From NCBI GenBank assembly GCA_023249105.1, contig JAHFDG010000011.1:98337-162336 (forward strand): 64,000 bases of DNA, written 5' to 3'. Shown piece by piece: positions 41,918-51,978 of this stretch; position 1 is the stretch's first letter, and every line of letters starts with the position of its first letter. The position numbers and the translations under genes were made by a program. The DNA comes from Candidatus Methanoperedens sp. Lineage in GTDB: Archaea; Halobacteriota; Methanosarcinia; Methanosarcinales; Methanoperedenaceae. The notes under the pieces were generated by a model that did no database searches, was not told the origin of the DNA, and saw nothing but the letters and a program-made list of their open reading frames with translations.

Positions 41918-42961
41918 TTAACTCACAAGTTTATATTCCCGGCTACCACATCCAATTTTTTCAGCAGCTTCGATATGTACCCATGGATTTACGCCCCATA
42001 CATTGTATATCGATTTTCCATCCGGTTTCATTCTCCCGTTAATTAAATCGATTGTCGCAGAATCAATTGCCACAGGGTCGCGCCCCGCCAGGATACCTAT
42101 GTCTTCAACAAAGCGCTCACCTGAAAAATTGAAGCAATCGCAGCCCGGCGTTAAGTCATAAACCCAGTTAATATATCCAATCCGTCCATTCAGCGCTTTT
42201 ATCGGGCCAAGCGAGGCTTCACCCAGCCTCTTTTGCATTTTATCGGTTGCGTCCGGGGGAGGAATTATCGCCTCCTGCTGGCATGCATCAGCGCAGGACA
42301 GTTCACCGCAGCATTTTGTATGGTCAATTTCAGGTGGCGTTATGGCGCCCCACGGGCATATTTCAACGCAATCCCCACACTGTGTGCATTTTTTAGGGTC
42401 AATAGTTGGCCTGCCAACCTCATGCACCTTTATCTTTCCTGCCCTGTCAAGACATCCCATGCCAAGGTGCTTTACTGCGCCCCCGAACCCTGAGGCGGGA
42501 TGACCTTTTCCGTGTGAGATGACTATCATCGAATCGGCGTCTGCGATGGCAGAGGCAACTGTAATGCTGCCAAGCGCTTCCCCATTAATCTCTATCTCTT
42601 TGCCATCGCCGCCTCTTAAGCCGTCAGCCACAATAAAAGGGGCGTTCATGCTCGCATGTGTAAAACCGTTCATTGAAGCGCCTTTAATAAGGTCAGGCGC
42701 GTTCAGTTTCATCCCTTTGTATAATGTAGTGGTGTCGGTCACAAACGGTATGCCTCCAGCTTCCAGTACAAGGTCAACCACCGTTCGTGCAATTACAGGT
42801 CTTATGTGAGTCGTATTCCCATATTCCCCCGGATGTATTTTTATTGCTACAATATCACCTTTTTCAACAGGCGAAATATACGGAAATATTTTCTTTATCT
42901 GTTCAGGCTGGTTATCTTCAGGCTTTGTGATTTTTGCATCTTTGAATATTATATTACTCAG
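41918..42961 (-). CDS. DUF362 family protein with ferredoxin-type [4Fe-4S] domain
   Basis: A 347-residue protein with the DUF362 core and a ferredoxin insert (C-T-Q-C-G-D-C-V-E-I-C-P, then C-C-G-E-L-S-C-A-D-A-C). Start is uncertain: the first ATG (43015) sits near the predicted transcript start and lacks a ribosome site. A CTG at 42961 with GGAGGG 6 nt upstream gives an N-terminus of the usual DUF362 type (S-N-I-I-F-K-D-A). I favour CTG. A TATA box is near 43035. Confidence 0.78.
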   Translation of the reverse strand: MSNIIFKDAKITKPEDNQPEQIKKIFPYISPVEKGDIVAIKIHPGEYGNTTHIRPVIARTVVDLVLEAGGIPFVTDTTTLYKGMKLNAPDLIKGASMNGFTHASMNAPFIVADGLRGGDGKEIEINGEALGSITVASAIADADSMIVISHGKGHPASGFGGAVKHLGMGCLDRAGKIKVHEVGRPTIDPKKCTQCGDCVEICPWGAITPPEIDHTKCCGELSCADACQQEAIIPPPDATDKMQKRLGEASLGPIKALNGRIGYINWVYDLTPGCDCFNFSGERFVEDIGILAGRDPVAIDSATIDLINGRMKPDGKSIYNVWGVNPWVHIEAAEKIGCGSREYKLVS

Positions 42962-43098
42962 GAATATCCCTCCACGTCTGTTTTGGTTTGTGATATTATA
43001 GTATTTAAACTGCATAGTATTAAAACCACGATATTTATATAACCTGTAGTTAATATGTGGTTAATCAAAAACGGGTTAAAAAAAAGGGAGATGGGTTA

Positions 43099-43275
43099 AT
43101 GTTAGAAACATCAAAAGAAAGAGTAAAACTGCTCAAAGCCGGTATCCCCGGCAAGAGAATAGAAACAATGTATATAAAATTCAATAATTTCAAGATAGTC
43201 CAGAAACCCGTACTTTTTGAGCTGGTTGAAACCAATTCAAGAAATATTGAAAATCATAACAGCCGAAAGCTGTGA
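43099..43275 (+). CDS. Small conserved-looking protein, 58 aa
   Basis: Starts ATG 43099 with GGGAG upstream (a longer frame from 43057 begins without one). The product has a K-L-L-K-A-G-I-P-G-K-R-I-E helical-turn block and a beta-like second half. I do not recognise it, although the pattern recalls small archaeal proteins. Confidence 0.55.
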   Translation: MLETSKERVKLLKAGIPGKRIETMYIKFNNFKIVQKPVLFELVETNSRNIENHNSRKL

Positions 43276-43345
43276 AAAAACATCTTTTCTTAAGATTGCT
43301 GTTTAATAAAATTTATATGCGCCAACTGCGTTAGCAGACGAGCCT

Positions 43346-43519
43346 ATGACTGTAAATGTAAATCGTTATAAATGCGGATACTGCGGGGCATGCGTGGGAG
43401 TATGCCCGGTCGGCGCGCTTGAACTGGTTGAGACCTGGATAGAGGTGGATAATACCTGTACCAGTTGCGGCGTGTGCGCGAAGATATGTCCCGTGGGCGC
43501 GCTGGTGGTTGTGAAATGA
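43346..43519 (+). CDS. Two-cluster [4Fe-4S] ferredoxin
   Basis: A 57-residue protein with two canonical cluster motifs: [12 protein letters not shown] (from Cys10) and [12 protein letters not shown] (from Cys38). Overlaps the start of the geranylgeranyl reductase gene (ATGA), so it is the probable electron donor for that enzyme. Confidence 0.9.
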   Translation: MTVNVNRYKCGYCGACVGVCPVGALELVETWIEVDNTCTSCGVCAKICPVGALVVVK

Positions 43520-44694
43520 AAAATAAGTATGATGTAATCGTTGTGGGTGCAGGCCCGGCAGGTTCAATCACCGCAAAAACCGCTGCTTTGGGAGGGCTCG
43601 ATGTCCTGCTCATTGAAAAAAGGCAGGAGATAGGCGACCCGGTAAGATGCGCCGAAGGCGTGAGCAAAGAGGGGTTGAAAAAGCACATACAACCTGACCC
43701 GCGATGGATAGCAGCAGAAGTAAAAGGTTCCAAGATACTCGCACCTGACGGAACTGAAATAAAAATGTCAGAAGAGGCCTCAAGCGGAAAGGCTGGTTAT
43801 ACTCTTGAAAGAAAGGTTTTTGACCGGGCGCTGGCGCAGCAGGCTGCCATGGCCGGAGCTGAAGTGATGGTTAAGACACGGGCGACCGGATTATTGCGGA
43901 ACAACGGCAAAATAACCGGGATAAATGCTATGTATATGGGGGAAACACAGGAGATCAAAGCTGATATCGTAATAGGCGCTGACGGCGTGGAATCAAAAGT
44001 AGGCAGATGGGGGGGCATAGACACGTCATTGAAGCCCCAGGATATTGAAACTGGTGCACAATTTTTGGTTTCCAATATTGATCCAGGCGAGTACAGCAGG
44101 TTTTATATGGGAGAAAAATACGCTCCAGGTGGATATTTATGGGTATTCCCAAAAGGTAAGAACACGGCGAATGTAGGACTGGGGCTTCTCGGAAGTAAAT
44201 CAGGGAATGTCAGGGCGATTACGCTCCTTGAGAATTTCATAAAGAATTATATGCCTGAGGCTAAAATCCTGGAAATGGTAGTTGGCGGCGTTCCGGTCAG
44301 CGGGCCGATTAAACAAACAATAGCAGACGGGCTGATGCTTGTAGGCGATGCTGCAAGGCAGTCTGACCCTTTAACAGGCGGGGGCATCATAAACGCAATG
44401 GATGCAGGGAAGATGGCAGGGGAAGTCTGTATCAGGGCTAAAGAAAAGGGGGATTATTCTGTCAAGACTTTGAAAGAATATGAGGATAAATGGCGCGCAA
44501 CTATCGGGAAAGAGCTGAGCAAATCTCTTGCTGTCAAGAATATGCTTCTTAAACTCACGGATGAACAGCTAAACCAGCTTGCTCATTCGCTCAAGGGAAT
44601 CGATACCAGCAAGATGCCATTGCCGCTCGTATTGCCGATTTTGTTCAAGAAGAACCCTAAGATATTGTGGGAATTGAGAACGCTGTTTGTTTAA
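43516..44694 (+). CDS. Digeranylgeranylglycerophospholipid reductase (geranylgeranyl reductase family)
   Basis: A 392-residue flavoenzyme with an N-terminal FAD-binding V-V-G-A-G-P-A-G-S (about 9-17), C-A-E-G-V near 48, and the G-D-A-A-R motif near 280. It saturates the isoprenoid chains of archaeal ether lipids. Start chosen at ATG 43516; the longer frame from 43465 overlaps the ferredoxin gene. Coupled to ferredoxin. Confidence 0.88.
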   Translation: MKNKYDVIVVGAGPAGSITAKTAALGGLDVLLIEKRQEIGDPVRCAEGVSKEGLKKHIQPDPRWIAAEVKGSKILAPDGTEIKMSEEASSGKAGYTLERKVFDRALAQQAAMAGAEVMVKTRATGLLRNNGKITGINAMYMGETQEIKADIVIGADGVESKVGRWGGIDTSLKPQDIETGAQFLVSNIDPGEYSRFYMGEKYAPGGYLWVFPKGKNTANVGLGLLGSKSGNVRAITLLENFIKNYMPEAKILEMVVGGVPVSGPIKQTIADGLMLVGDAARQSDPLTGGGIINAMDAGKMAGEVCIRAKEKGDYSVKTLKEYEDKWRATIGKELSKSLAVKNMLLKLTDEQLNQLAHSLKGIDTSKMPLPLVLPILFKKNPKILWELRTLFV

Positions 44695-44697
44695 AAA

Positions 44698-44711
44698 TTA
44701 AAAAAAAATAT
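44698..44711 (-). terminator. Poly-T terminator of secY operon
   Basis: Nine A residues on the plus strand (44700-44708), i.e. T9 in the minus-strand transcript, 20 nt after the secY stop. Archaeal RNA polymerase stops at T-runs. The convergent reductase gene ends just before it. Confidence 0.5.
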
Positions 44712-44727
44712 TATTCTTTTCTAATTT

Positions 44728-46212
44728 TCATTCTTTCCCGAAGAAGCTTCTCATCATCGGGTGCATCTCCATCATCTGCTGGCTTGCGATATCCTCGTAC
44801 AACCTGTACATGATGCTGACTGTGAGCAACAATCCGGTTCCGCCTGCGCCTCCCAGTGTCCCGAGAAGACTGGCTACGAGCGTAAGCAAACCTATGAATG
44901 CGCCGCCTATTACAGTCACCTTGGGGATATACCGCTGCATCACGCGTTCAAGCGTCACGCTGCTTCTGCGGTAACCGGGTATCTGCATCCCGGACTTCTG
45001 GATCTTTTCAGCCACGTTCTTTGCGCCCATTCCTGTTGTTTCAATCCAGAAGAGAGCGAATATTATGCCGCCGATTATGAGCATGAAAGCATCGGTCAGT
45101 ACATGGAGCAATATCTGCCATATAGCCGGCGGCGCGACTCCAAGACTTGTGAACTGGGATGAGACAAGGGATGGAATCCAGTCACTGGGACTGTGGATAG
45201 GAGCAAGATAATACATAAGACCGTTTACAGGCGTAGCCTGTTTGAATTCACCTAATATATTAATACCCCTGCTTGAAAGGATAAGTCCCACCATCTGGAT
45301 ATTCGCCTGCAGCGCCCTCACCAATATCATGGGCAGAACGCTTGCGTATATCAGTTTCACAGGGAAGCGCCCGCGAGCGCCTCTTACGGCTGCGTGAGCC
45401 AGCGGGATCTCTATACGGCAGCTTTCAACGTAAACCACCATCAGATAAATTACGACTGTGCTTATCAGCGCCAGGATGCCGCCTTTCACCATTAAGAATA
45501 AAATCCCGTCACCGGACAGGAGATAATCAAGACCGATATTCGATGATGGACTTGCAATATATATCCATTTCGGGATTAGCCCAATCGGGAACCCGGTTTC
45601 ATCAAGTTTCCAGTTAAATATGCCCTGCACAATTTGCTGCGATACGCCTGCAATGATGAACATTCCCACGCCCGAGCCTATGCCCCACTTGGAGACGATC
45701 TCATCCATATAGAGAATCAGTACGCCCCCGATACATACCTGTATGAATAATAATAACGTTATCACACTTACATTCACACCAAGTTGCGCTGCTAATCCTG
45801 CATCCGGGCGCATATAGCCGCCGAGGATTTGCGGCAATGCCTCAAGGGCTATCATTACAAAAACAAGGAGTTTCTGCAAACCCTGGAAAATAGCCTGCTG
45901 GTGCGGATTGGTAAGATCCATCTTGATAACATTTGCCCCCACAAGCAATTGCAGAACTATTGACGCCGTTACTATGGGCCCTATTCCAAGGACCATGAGC
46001 GAACCTGACGCGCCAGCAAAGAATGCACGGTAAAGCTCAAAAAGATCTATTGAGCTTTTATCAAGCCCGAACAAGGGTATGTTCGCCAGGGCAAAATAAA
46101 GGACCAGAATCCCAATGGTCCATCCCAGTTTCTTCTTGAAATGCACATGGCCTTCGGGACGCGATACCGCAGGAAGGCGATTCAATAGGGGGGCAAGACT
46201 TTCAAATGCCAT
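44728..46212 (-). CDS. secY: Protein translocase subunit SecY
   Basis: A 494-residue channel subunit with ten membrane helices. Family features include a short plug segment after the first helix, basic cytosolic loops, and N-terminal F-E-S-L-A-P. Forms the Sec translocon with SecE and Sec61-beta. Last gene of the ribosomal operon. Confidence 0.95.
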   Translation of the reverse strand: MAFESLAPLLNRLPAVSRPEGHVHFKKKLGWTIGILVLYFALANIPLFGLDKSSIDLFELYRAFFAGASGSLMVLGIGPIVTASIVLQLLVGANVIKMDLTNPHQQAIFQGLQKLLVFVMIALEALPQILGGYMRPDAGLAAQLGVNVSVITLLLFIQVCIGGVLILYMDEIVSKWGIGSGVGMFIIAGVSQQIVQGIFNWKLDETGFPIGLIPKWIYIASPSSNIGLDYLLSGDGILFLMVKGGILALISTVVIYLMVVYVESCRIEIPLAHAAVRGARGRFPVKLIYASVLPMILVRALQANIQMVGLILSSRGINILGEFKQATPVNGLMYYLAPIHSPSDWIPSLVSSQFTSLGVAPPAIWQILLHVLTDAFMLIIGGIIFALFWIETTGMGAKNVAEKIQKSGMQIPGYRRSSVTLERVMQRYIPKVTVIGGAFIGLLTLVASLLGTLGGAGGTGLLLTVSIMYRLYEDIASQQMMEMHPMMRSFFGKE

Positions 46213-46218
46213 ATTCTT

Positions 46219-46665
46219 TTACTCTGCGTTAGGGGGCTGTGAAGCTTTTGCCTGTCCTTTGGCTTCTTCGATTTTCTGTTTTGCAACAGATGAGAATTCA
46301 TTAGCCGTAATAAAGAGCCGTTTTGTCACTTTTCCACTGCCAAGCACTTTCTCAATACCGATATTTGCAAGGTCTATGTGGAATGCTTCGCCTTTCTTTT
46401 CAGCAAAGCCGTCTATCACCAATTGCTCTACGGCTTCATCGAGTTCACCTACATTGACGATGACTTTATCAGAAACAACCGATGATGGTCTTTTGAACCC
46501 GTGTTTGCCAAAGCTCAATCCTCGCTGCATTGACCGGACAAAGTGGTGTTTGCATGTGCCTGCATTCCCTCGTCCTCCACGGCTTCCACCGCCTCTCCGG
46601 TTCTTATGCGTGCCGCCGCCGCAGGTTCTTGAACCCCTGAATTTCTTTGTTTTTTGTTTGCTCAT
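46219..46665 (-). CDS. Ribosomal protein uL15
   Basis: A 148-residue protein with the uL15 basic Gly/Arg-rich start ([11 protein letters not shown]) and archaeal C-terminal extension. Its ATG (46665) and SD lie in the terminal hairpin of repeat copy D. 6 nt before secY. Confidence 0.93.
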   Translation of the reverse strand: MSKQKTKKFRGSRTCGGGTHKNRRGGGSRGGRGNAGTCKHHFVRSMQRGLSFGKHGFKRPSSVVSDKVIVNVGELDEAVEQLVIDGFAEKKGEAFHIDLANIGIEKVLGSGKVTKRLFITANEFSSVAKQKIEEAKGQAKASQPPNAE

Positions 46666-46823
46666 AAAGCGACACCTCGCTTTATGCGGTGTCCACGTAT
46701 GGCGAAGCCATACGTGTTGTCTTTAATAAACTTTTCTAAAAGTTTAGCGACACCTCGCTTTATGCGGTATAGGGTATGCTTCGCATACCCTTCTTTTGGT
46801 AAAACTTTCCTAAAGTTTTTCAT
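46662..46823 (-). repeat. Palindromic leader-ORF element, copy D (between uL30 and uL15)
   Basis: A 162-nt element, open from ATG 46823 to TGA 46662 (53 codons), with TGA overlapping the uL15 start. Modules: opening hairpin, AGGGTATGC/GCATACCCT hairpin, a first CATAAAGCGA-type module without its end, an AAACTTTT/AAAAGTTT module, a CACGTATGGC/GCCATACGTG hairpin (46694-46716), and the complete terminal hairpin. The duplicated terminal module shows growth by module copying. Confidence 0.85.
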
Positions 46824-46828
46824 AATAA

Positions 46829-47290
46829 TTACCTCATCTTGTTTAACAGGGCATTGATTTCAGCGCCATGGAATCCGAGGTCTCCCCCTTCCTGAAATGT
46901 CCTTTTTGTGCCTTTAAGACCTTTTCTTGCTGGATGCATCCTGAAAACAGGCTTTAATTTAGGAACGTCGGCTAAAGATGAGTTGCCTTCGCAAATGGCT
47001 TTTGCCAGTTCACCAAACGATTTGAATTTAGTATTCTTCGTAAGGTATTCAAGGGTCAAAGCGTCTCCGCCTTCGAGCCGTCCCCTATTTTCCAGTATCT
47101 GCGCAAGAGCTTCAGGACTGATAATGCCCCAGGCAATGTAATCTTTTGCTTTGTGAATCATACCCTTATAATTTGGCGTCTCCGGGAGTAATACACAATG
47201 ATTTATCCTGTCAAGACGTATCATGCTCAGGGTATCCCTGATATCCTGTCGCGTCTTCACACCGCCGCGAAGTCGAACTGCTGCGTACAT
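46829..47290 (-). CDS. Ribosomal protein uL30
   Basis: A 153-residue archaeal uL30 (long form, about twice the bacterial length) with the usual N-terminal V-R-L-R-G and C-terminal basic helix. 5 nt after it begins the leader frame of copy D. Confidence 0.93.
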   Translation of the reverse strand: MYAAVRLRGGVKTRQDIRDTLSMIRLDRINHCVLLPETPNYKGMIHKAKDYIAWGIISPEALAQILENRGRLEGGDALTLEYLTKNTKFKSFGELAKAICEGNSSLADVPKLKPVFRMHPARKGLKGTKRTFQEGGDLGFHGAEINALLNKMR

Positions 47291-47293
47291 TTT

Positions 47294-47914
47294 TCACACC
47301 TTCATTGTTGTGGTTTTCATAAGTGCATCGTATGTTGCCTTGGCAAAATTGATAGTTGTTCGTGTTTCGCCATATACTTTTGTCCACACATCTTTTATGC
47401 CTGCAATTTCAAGTACTTTTTTTGCAGTTCCGCCGGAAGCTAAACCAAGCCCGCGGGGGGCGGGTTTAAGTTCCACTTCTACACTGCCTGCTTTACCTAT
47501 GACCTCAAAAGGTACGGTATGGCCCAGACCGCAGCCGCATTCCCATGAGCCGCAGCCTCTCTTGATATTGATTATATTCATCTTGGCAGTATCTATCGCT
47601 TTTCTGATAGCTACGCCAACCTGAACATCCTTGCCTTCTCCAATACCGATAAAGCCATCGCCATTGCCTACAATCACTGTGGCTCTGAATTTTACACGCC
47701 TGCCGGAGTCTGTCATCCTCTGGACCATATTGATATCCAGGACTTCATCTCTTATTTCAGGAAGCAACGCGTCAACAATCTGGTACTCCCTTATAGGCAG
47801 TCCCGACTCAAGGGCTTCGTTCATCGTGGTTACCTGTCCTTCCTTGACCAGTTTGCCGAGTCTTGTTTGAGGAACCCATTCCGCTCTCTGTTCTTCGAAT
47901 TTTCTATCTGCCAT
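47294..47914 (-). CDS. Ribosomal protein uS5
   Basis: A 206-residue uS5 from ATG 47914 (A-D-R-K-F-E), with [17 protein letters not shown] double-stranded RNA-binding motif and G-L-G-L-A-S-G-G-T loop. The longer frame from 47971 runs into the uL18 gene and is rejected. Confidence 0.93.
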   Translation of the reverse strand: MADRKFEEQRAEWVPQTRLGKLVKEGQVTTMNEALESGLPIREYQIVDALLPEIRDEVLDINMVQRMTDSGRRVKFRATVIVGNGDGFIGIGEGKDVQVGVAIRKAIDTAKMNIINIKRGCGSWECGCGLGHTVPFEVIGKAGSVEVELKPAPRGLGLASGGTAKKVLEIAGIKDVWTKVYGETRTTINFAKATYDALMKTTTMKV

Positions 47915-47918
47915 ATTT

Positions 47919-48443
47919 TCACCTGAATTCGCCTTGAATCTTTTGTTTTGTTGCCTCAACTTGCTCTGCAACGTTTGTTTTCCTGTATTTATCTATATGT
48001 TTGCCCATAATCCTATCGTCCGATGGGAAAATTGCCGGGTCATGGGGTATTTCAAGACCTGCATCTACTGCTCCTTTTAAAGCTGCAAATAACCGTCCAC
48101 CCTGTGTTGTATGATATAACCCGGTGTCGAGTATTGCCTCTGTCTGTCCGGTTTTTTTTGCACGATGCCCGAGCAATAACCCTACAAGGTATGCGGATGC
48201 GATATTCCCCGTTCCCGCAGTATAACCGTATTTCTTCAATTCAGTGGTATTCGCCGAAACGAGAGTAATATCTCCCGATGCGGAAAATACTACTATCTGT
48301 GCAAGTGTATTTTTTGAACTTTTCCTGACCACAAGGCGGGGTTTTTTTGAGATTAGCAATTGTTTTCTTGCCCGGTAATCCGTCTTACCGCTTCTTACTC
48401 TTCTGAATTTAACTCTGTATCTTGCTCCTGTTGCCATGTTCAC
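47919..48443 (-). CDS. Ribosomal protein uL18
   Basis: A 174-residue uL18 that binds 5S rRNA. Basic start (Y-R-V-K-F-R-R-V-R) and conserved D-Y-R-A-R-K region. Starts in an ATGA overlap with eL19. Confidence 0.93.
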   Translation of the reverse strand: MNMATGARYRVKFRRVRSGKTDYRARKQLLISKKPRLVVRKSSKNTLAQIVVFSASGDITLVSANTTELKKYGYTAGTGNIASAYLVGLLLGHRAKKTGQTEAILDTGLYHTTQGGRLFAALKGAVDAGLEIPHDPAIFPSDDRIMGKHIDKYRKTNVAEQVEATKQKIQGEFR

Positions 48444-48892
48444 GCCACCTTGCCTTTAAGTTGTTCTATATTAGCGTTCAAGTGCGCCCTGCTTCGGAAT
48501 TCTCCGCCTTTTGCTTTGCGGTATAATTTCCTGTATGTGGAAACATCAATGGTATTAGTGTCTCTTTTCTCTTTAAGAAGACTGCGCAATGCCCTGATTT
48601 TCTTCATCCACTGTTCTTTCTTGGGATTCCTTGCACCTTTTGCACCGTTTCTTGAGCCGTGACCTTTTCTATGTCCATAATCACGGGCCTCATCAGCTTT
48701 TCGTGCCCTTCCGCGGCTATTTCCGTTTATCTCTCGTTTGCCGATTTTATTTTCTCCGATCAATTTGCGGATATCTTCCCGCGTCAGGGCAGTGGAAATG
48801 TCAGTATAGGCTTCGGGGTTCATCCATACCCGGTTCACACCTATATCCATAACTTCTGCCGCCAATCGTCTCTGGTTCGCCAAATCTGTCAT
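48440..48892 (-). CDS. Ribosomal protein eL19
   Basis: A 150-residue protein of long basic helices (N-Q-R-R-L-A-A-E-V-M start; R-G-R-A-R-K region). Its ATG (48892) is in the terminal hairpin of repeat copy E, with GAGGTG 7 nt upstream. Confidence 0.93.
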   Translation of the reverse strand: MTDLANQRRLAAEVMDIGVNRVWMNPEAYTDISTALTREDIRKLIGENKIGKREINGNSRGRARKADEARDYGHRKGHGSRNGAKGARNPKKEQWMKKIRALRSLLKEKRDTNTIDVSTYRKLYRKAKGGEFRSRAHLNANIEQLKGKVA

Positions 48893-49047
48893 AAAGCGAC
48901 ACCTCGCTTTATGCGGTATAGGGTATGCGAAGCATACCCTTCCCGAGTCACGCCTCGGGAGGGCGTGTCCGGGTATGGTGCGCCATACCCGTCGTTTGAT
49001 AAACCTTTTTCAAAGGTTTTTGATAAAACTTTCCTAAAGTTTTTCAT
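48889..49047 (-). repeat. Palindromic leader-ORF element, copy E (between eL32 and eL19)
   Basis: A 159-nt element open from ATG 49047 to TGA 48889 (52 codons). The ATG overlaps the eL32 stop and TGA overlaps the eL19 start. Modules: opening hairpin, AAACCTTT/AAAGGTTT hairpin, GGGTATGG/CCATACCC hairpin, intact pseudoknot-like CACGCC/GGCGTG with TCCCGA/TCGGGA, GGGTATGC/GCATACCC hairpin, and terminal hairpin. The longest intact module set after copy A. Confidence 0.87.
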
Positions 49048-49685
49048 GTCGCTACGCTCCTTGCGGGGTTTAAAATCTTCAATCCTAATTCAGCAGCTTT
49101 TTTCTCTATGATTGCCCGCTTTCTTGATCCAACCGTGCGAGCTATCCTGGCAGCCTGCCTGCCAACATTGAGAGCCTCAACATCTTTGGGGGTTCTCACA
49201 AGGACTTCCTCAAATCCGGATGGATGAAGTCCGCGAACTGCTGCCGGACTGCCATAGCCTGCCTCAACAAGCGGAGTTTTTCCTTTGACTGCATAACGTG
49301 TCTTGTTATGAATACCGTCAGGTCTCCTCCAGTAATCTGCAAGCTTCTTTTTCTTATGTGAATCAGTCTGCTTGAACTCTGGTTTCTTGCTTTTCTGTTT
49401 CTTCCTGACATTAAGAAGCCTTTTCATTTCTTCATCAAGAACAATGGTTATGGGCAGTGCTTCTGTTATTTCTTCCTGCTTTTCTTCTTCAACAACCATT
49501 TCATCGGCAGAAGCCTTGATCTTATTTGCAAGTTTTGCGCCTATTCCTTTAATATCTGCAATTTCATCTACGCTTGCCTTTTTTATCGAAGCGATAGTTA
49601 CAAATCCTGCATCGTAAAGTAATTTTGCTTTAGCTTTGCCAACACCTTCGATGGTTGTGAGCTGTTTTATTGCCTCATCTTCCAT
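49044..49685 (-). CDS. Ribosomal protein eL32 with N-terminal helix-hairpin-helix domain
   Basis: About 213 residues: residues 1-65 form tandem helix-hairpin-helix repeats (I-E-G-V-G-K-A-K, I-K-G-I-G-A-K), then an acidic linker, then the eL32 core with G-Y-G-S-P and H-P-S-G-F. The HhH-extended form is known from haloarchaea. Start ATG 49685 is preferred over the GTG at 49694, which overlaps the uL6 stop. Confidence 0.9.
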   Translation of the reverse strand: MEDEAIKQLTTIEGVGKAKAKLLYDAGFVTIASIKKASVDEIADIKGIGAKLANKIKASADEMVVEEEKQEEITEALPITIVLDEEMKRLLNVRKKQKSKKPEFKQTDSHKKKKLADYWRRPDGIHNKTRYAVKGKTPLVEAGYGSPAAVRGLHPSGFEEVLVRTPKDVEALNVGRQAARIARTVGSRKRAIIEKKAAELGLKILNPARSVAT

Positions 49686-49690
49686 TATTT

Positions 49691-50224
49691 TCACCGCCTC
49701 TCTACGAGGTAAACTCCGTCCTGGAATACCCTCGGGTCAAATCTTTTGATTTTTGTTGCCAGGTGGATGTTAGCTGCTGTTTGCCCGACATCTTCCTTAT
49801 TAATCCCGGAAATAATTACATGGTCTCCCTTTATCGTGACCTTTGTATTACCCTGGATATTGGCCTTTCTTGCTTTCTTTTCACCAAGAAAATTGCCTAT
49901 TATTACCTGCTGGCCTTCGATTTTCATTTGAATAGGAAAGTGAGAATAAACCACTTTCATCGTATACTCATATCCCTTGGCCACTCCTGTAATCATATTT
50001 TTCAAATGTGATTCAAGCGTGCCCAGCATTGCAAGCTGTTCCCGTCTTGGCATATCGGTCATAACAACGACCTCTGAATCACTTCTCTTTATTGTAATTC
50101 CAGGATACCATAGTTCCCTATGGAGCTGTCCCTGCGGGCCTGATATCGATACATTCAACTTATCGATATTGACGTTCACGCCCTCCGGGATTTCTATTGT
50201 TCTCTTCGTTTCCATAACATTCAC
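49691..50224 (-). CDS. Ribosomal protein uL6
   Basis: A 177-residue two-domain uL6 (I-E-I-P-E-G-V-N-V start; archaeal C-terminus F-D-P-R-V-F-Q-D-G-V-Y). It directly abuts uS8. Confidence 0.93.
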   Translation of the reverse strand: MNVMETKRTIEIPEGVNVNIDKLNVSISGPQGQLHRELWYPGITIKRSDSEVVVMTDMPRREQLAMLGTLESHLKNMITGVAKGYEYTMKVVYSHFPIQMKIEGQQVIIGNFLGEKKARKANIQGNTKVTIKGDHVIISGINKEDVGQTAANIHLATKIKRFDPRVFQDGVYLVERR

Positions 50225-50614
50225 CTAATAAACATAAGCAAGCAACTGGCCGCCAAGACCGCTCTCCCTGGCTTCGGAATGGGTCATAACACCATTTGGT
50301 GTGGTCAGGATAATAGACCCAAAACCCTTAGCGGGTAAGAACCTCTTTTCCCATGCCTCGAAATCAGTATTCTTTACAGCGTGCCGCGGCTTGATTACTC
50401 CGCATTTGTTGATTTTTCCTTTTAGCTGGACTTTAAACACACCGGATTTCCCATCCTCGATGAATTCGAAATCACCGATATATCCCTTATCCTTCATGAC
50501 CTTAAGCACACTTCCTGTTACTTTTGAAGCTGGTCTGATGGTACATTCCGGTTTACCTGTACTTTCTGCATTTTTTATTGTTGATAATGCGTCTGCGAGT
50601 GGATCTAATAACAT
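50225..50614 (-). CDS. Ribosomal protein uS8
   Basis: A 129-residue uS8 (D-P-L-A-D-A-L-S start) from ATG 50614 with AGGTGA upstream. Conserved [10 protein letters not shown] near the end. Confidence 0.93.
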   Translation of the reverse strand: MLLDPLADALSTIKNAESTGKPECTIRPASKVTGSVLKVMKDKGYIGDFEFIEDGKSGVFKVQLKGKINKCGVIKPRHAVKNTDFEAWEKRFLPAKGFGSIILTTPNGVMTHSEARESGLGGQLLAYVY

Positions 50615-50623
50615 TAAAATCAC

Positions 50624-50776
50624 CTACGTATATTTCTGGAAGCCCATGTCATAAGCAATATCCCTGAAGCACTGCCTGCAGAGGTATATGTCATATTTCC
50701 GAACAAGCCCCTGCTTCCTGCCGCAGCGTTTGCAGGCATTGGCACCGGCTCCAAATTTCTTCTTACTCCGTTCCAT
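50624..50776 (-). CDS. Ribosomal protein uS14, zinc-binding
   Basis: A 50-residue archaeal uS14 with zinc ligands C-K-R-C (Cys15, Cys18) and C-R-Q-C (Cys33, Cys36). Starts right after the uL5 stop and is 9 nt before uS8. Too short for many gene callers but certain. Confidence 0.92.
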   Translation of the reverse strand: MERSKKKFGAGANACKRCGRKQGLVRKYDIYLCRQCFRDIAYDMGFQKYT

Positions 50777-51283
50777 TTAAATTACCTCCGCGCCGTACTT
50801 CTCTTTTAAAAAAGAAATAGCATCTTCCTTTTTCAACCTGTGATTCATGGGTATTTTTTGTTTCTCAACCTTTCGGGTGTGTATCCTGTATCCGGGGCGC
50901 TTTATGGAAACATTTACGTCCATTCCATAAATGCCTATTGACGGATCGTATTTCATCCCCGGGAAATCGGTGTGTTCCTCAATCCCGAATGAGAAATTGC
51001 CATTCTCATCGAACTGGGATGCACTCAATTTATTTTCGATAATTTTCAAAGCGGTCTTCAAAAATTCCTGGGCATTCTTTCCTCTTAAGGTAACCTTGCA
51101 CCCGATTGGTTCTTTTTTCTTTATAGAGAAAGTCGGCAATGTTTTCTTTGCTATTGCCCGAACCGGTTTTTGCTTGACTATTGCCTCAAGCAAGTTTTCA
51201 GCATTGATCAGCCGTTCACCGCTTTCTCCCGTGCCTATATGAACAGTAACCTTCTCAATTAAAGGGACTCTCATTGGATTCAT
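50777..51283 (-). CDS. Ribosomal protein uL5
   Basis: A 168-residue uL5, which contacts 5S rRNA ([14 protein letters not shown] near the start; [13 protein letters not shown]). 2 nt after eS4. Confidence 0.93.
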   Translation of the reverse strand: MNPMRVPLIEKVTVHIGTGESGERLINAENLLEAIVKQKPVRAIAKKTLPTFSIKKKEPIGCKVTLRGKNAQEFLKTALKIIENKLSASQFDENGNFSFGIEEHTDFPGMKYDPSIGIYGMDVNVSIKRPGYRIHTRKVEKQKIPMNHRLKKEDAISFLKEKYGAEVI

Positions 51284-51285
51284 AT

Positions 51286-51978
51286 TTAAACCACCTTGAT
51301 TTCAGGTGTGGATTCACCAATGACAAACACATACTCTTCAATTGTTTCGAATTCCTGTTCATTTGAGATGGCTACCATATTCGTTCCTGAACCCCTGACT
51401 TTGCGGATTTGTTTGATCTTCCCGATTTCTCCGGAGTGTTCTCCGCCGACAATCATAACAAGGTTCCCTGGTTTATACGGAATATGTTTGATGATTTTGC
51501 GGTCCGGGAAACCCAGAATGATAGTATCAATCGTATTATACTCATTGGATGCCAGGACATTGCTGCCGTCATGCAGGTTCAGCTGCACAGCGCCTTTTTT
51601 CACAATGGTTTTGTTATTTATCCTGCACAATTTCAAAGCATTCGCATCTTCCTTGTAGAGTTTGAACCTGTTCCGGGCATCCATCAGGACGCGATAATAT
51701 TCATTGGTTGTCGGGATTGAAACTATATCGAAGAGGCCTACCATATGCTTATAATTCGTTCTTTTTACTCCATCTACGAAAACATTACCTTCATTAATTA
51801 TTGTCCTGGCTTCCTTGCCTGTATTAGCAATTTTTAGCATATCCCTTACAACAACAAGTAATGGAATCCCTGTTCCCTTTGAATGCGACCCTGCATTGGC
51901 TCCAACCACCCAGTGATGCGTCTTTCTTGTAATCGGCCATGATGTTGGTGCCGCTACTCTTTTCTGATGTCTTGCCAT
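51286..51978 (-). CDS. Ribosomal protein eS4
   Basis: A 230-residue eS4 with an S4-like domain (V-F-V-D-G-V-K-R-T) and a KOW motif (G-G-E-H-S-G-E-I-G). Directly follows uL24. Confidence 0.93.
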   Translation of the reverse strand: MARHQKRVAAPTSWPITRKTHHWVVGANAGSHSKGTGIPLLVVVRDMLKIANTGKEARTIINEGNVFVDGVKRTNYKHMVGLFDIVSIPTTNEYYRVLMDARNRFKLYKEDANALKLCRINNKTIVKKGAVQLNLHDGSNVLASNEYNTIDTIILGFPDRKIIKHIPYKPGNLVMIVGGEHSGEIGKIKQIRKVRGSGTNMVAISNEQEFETIEEYVFVIGESTPEIKVV

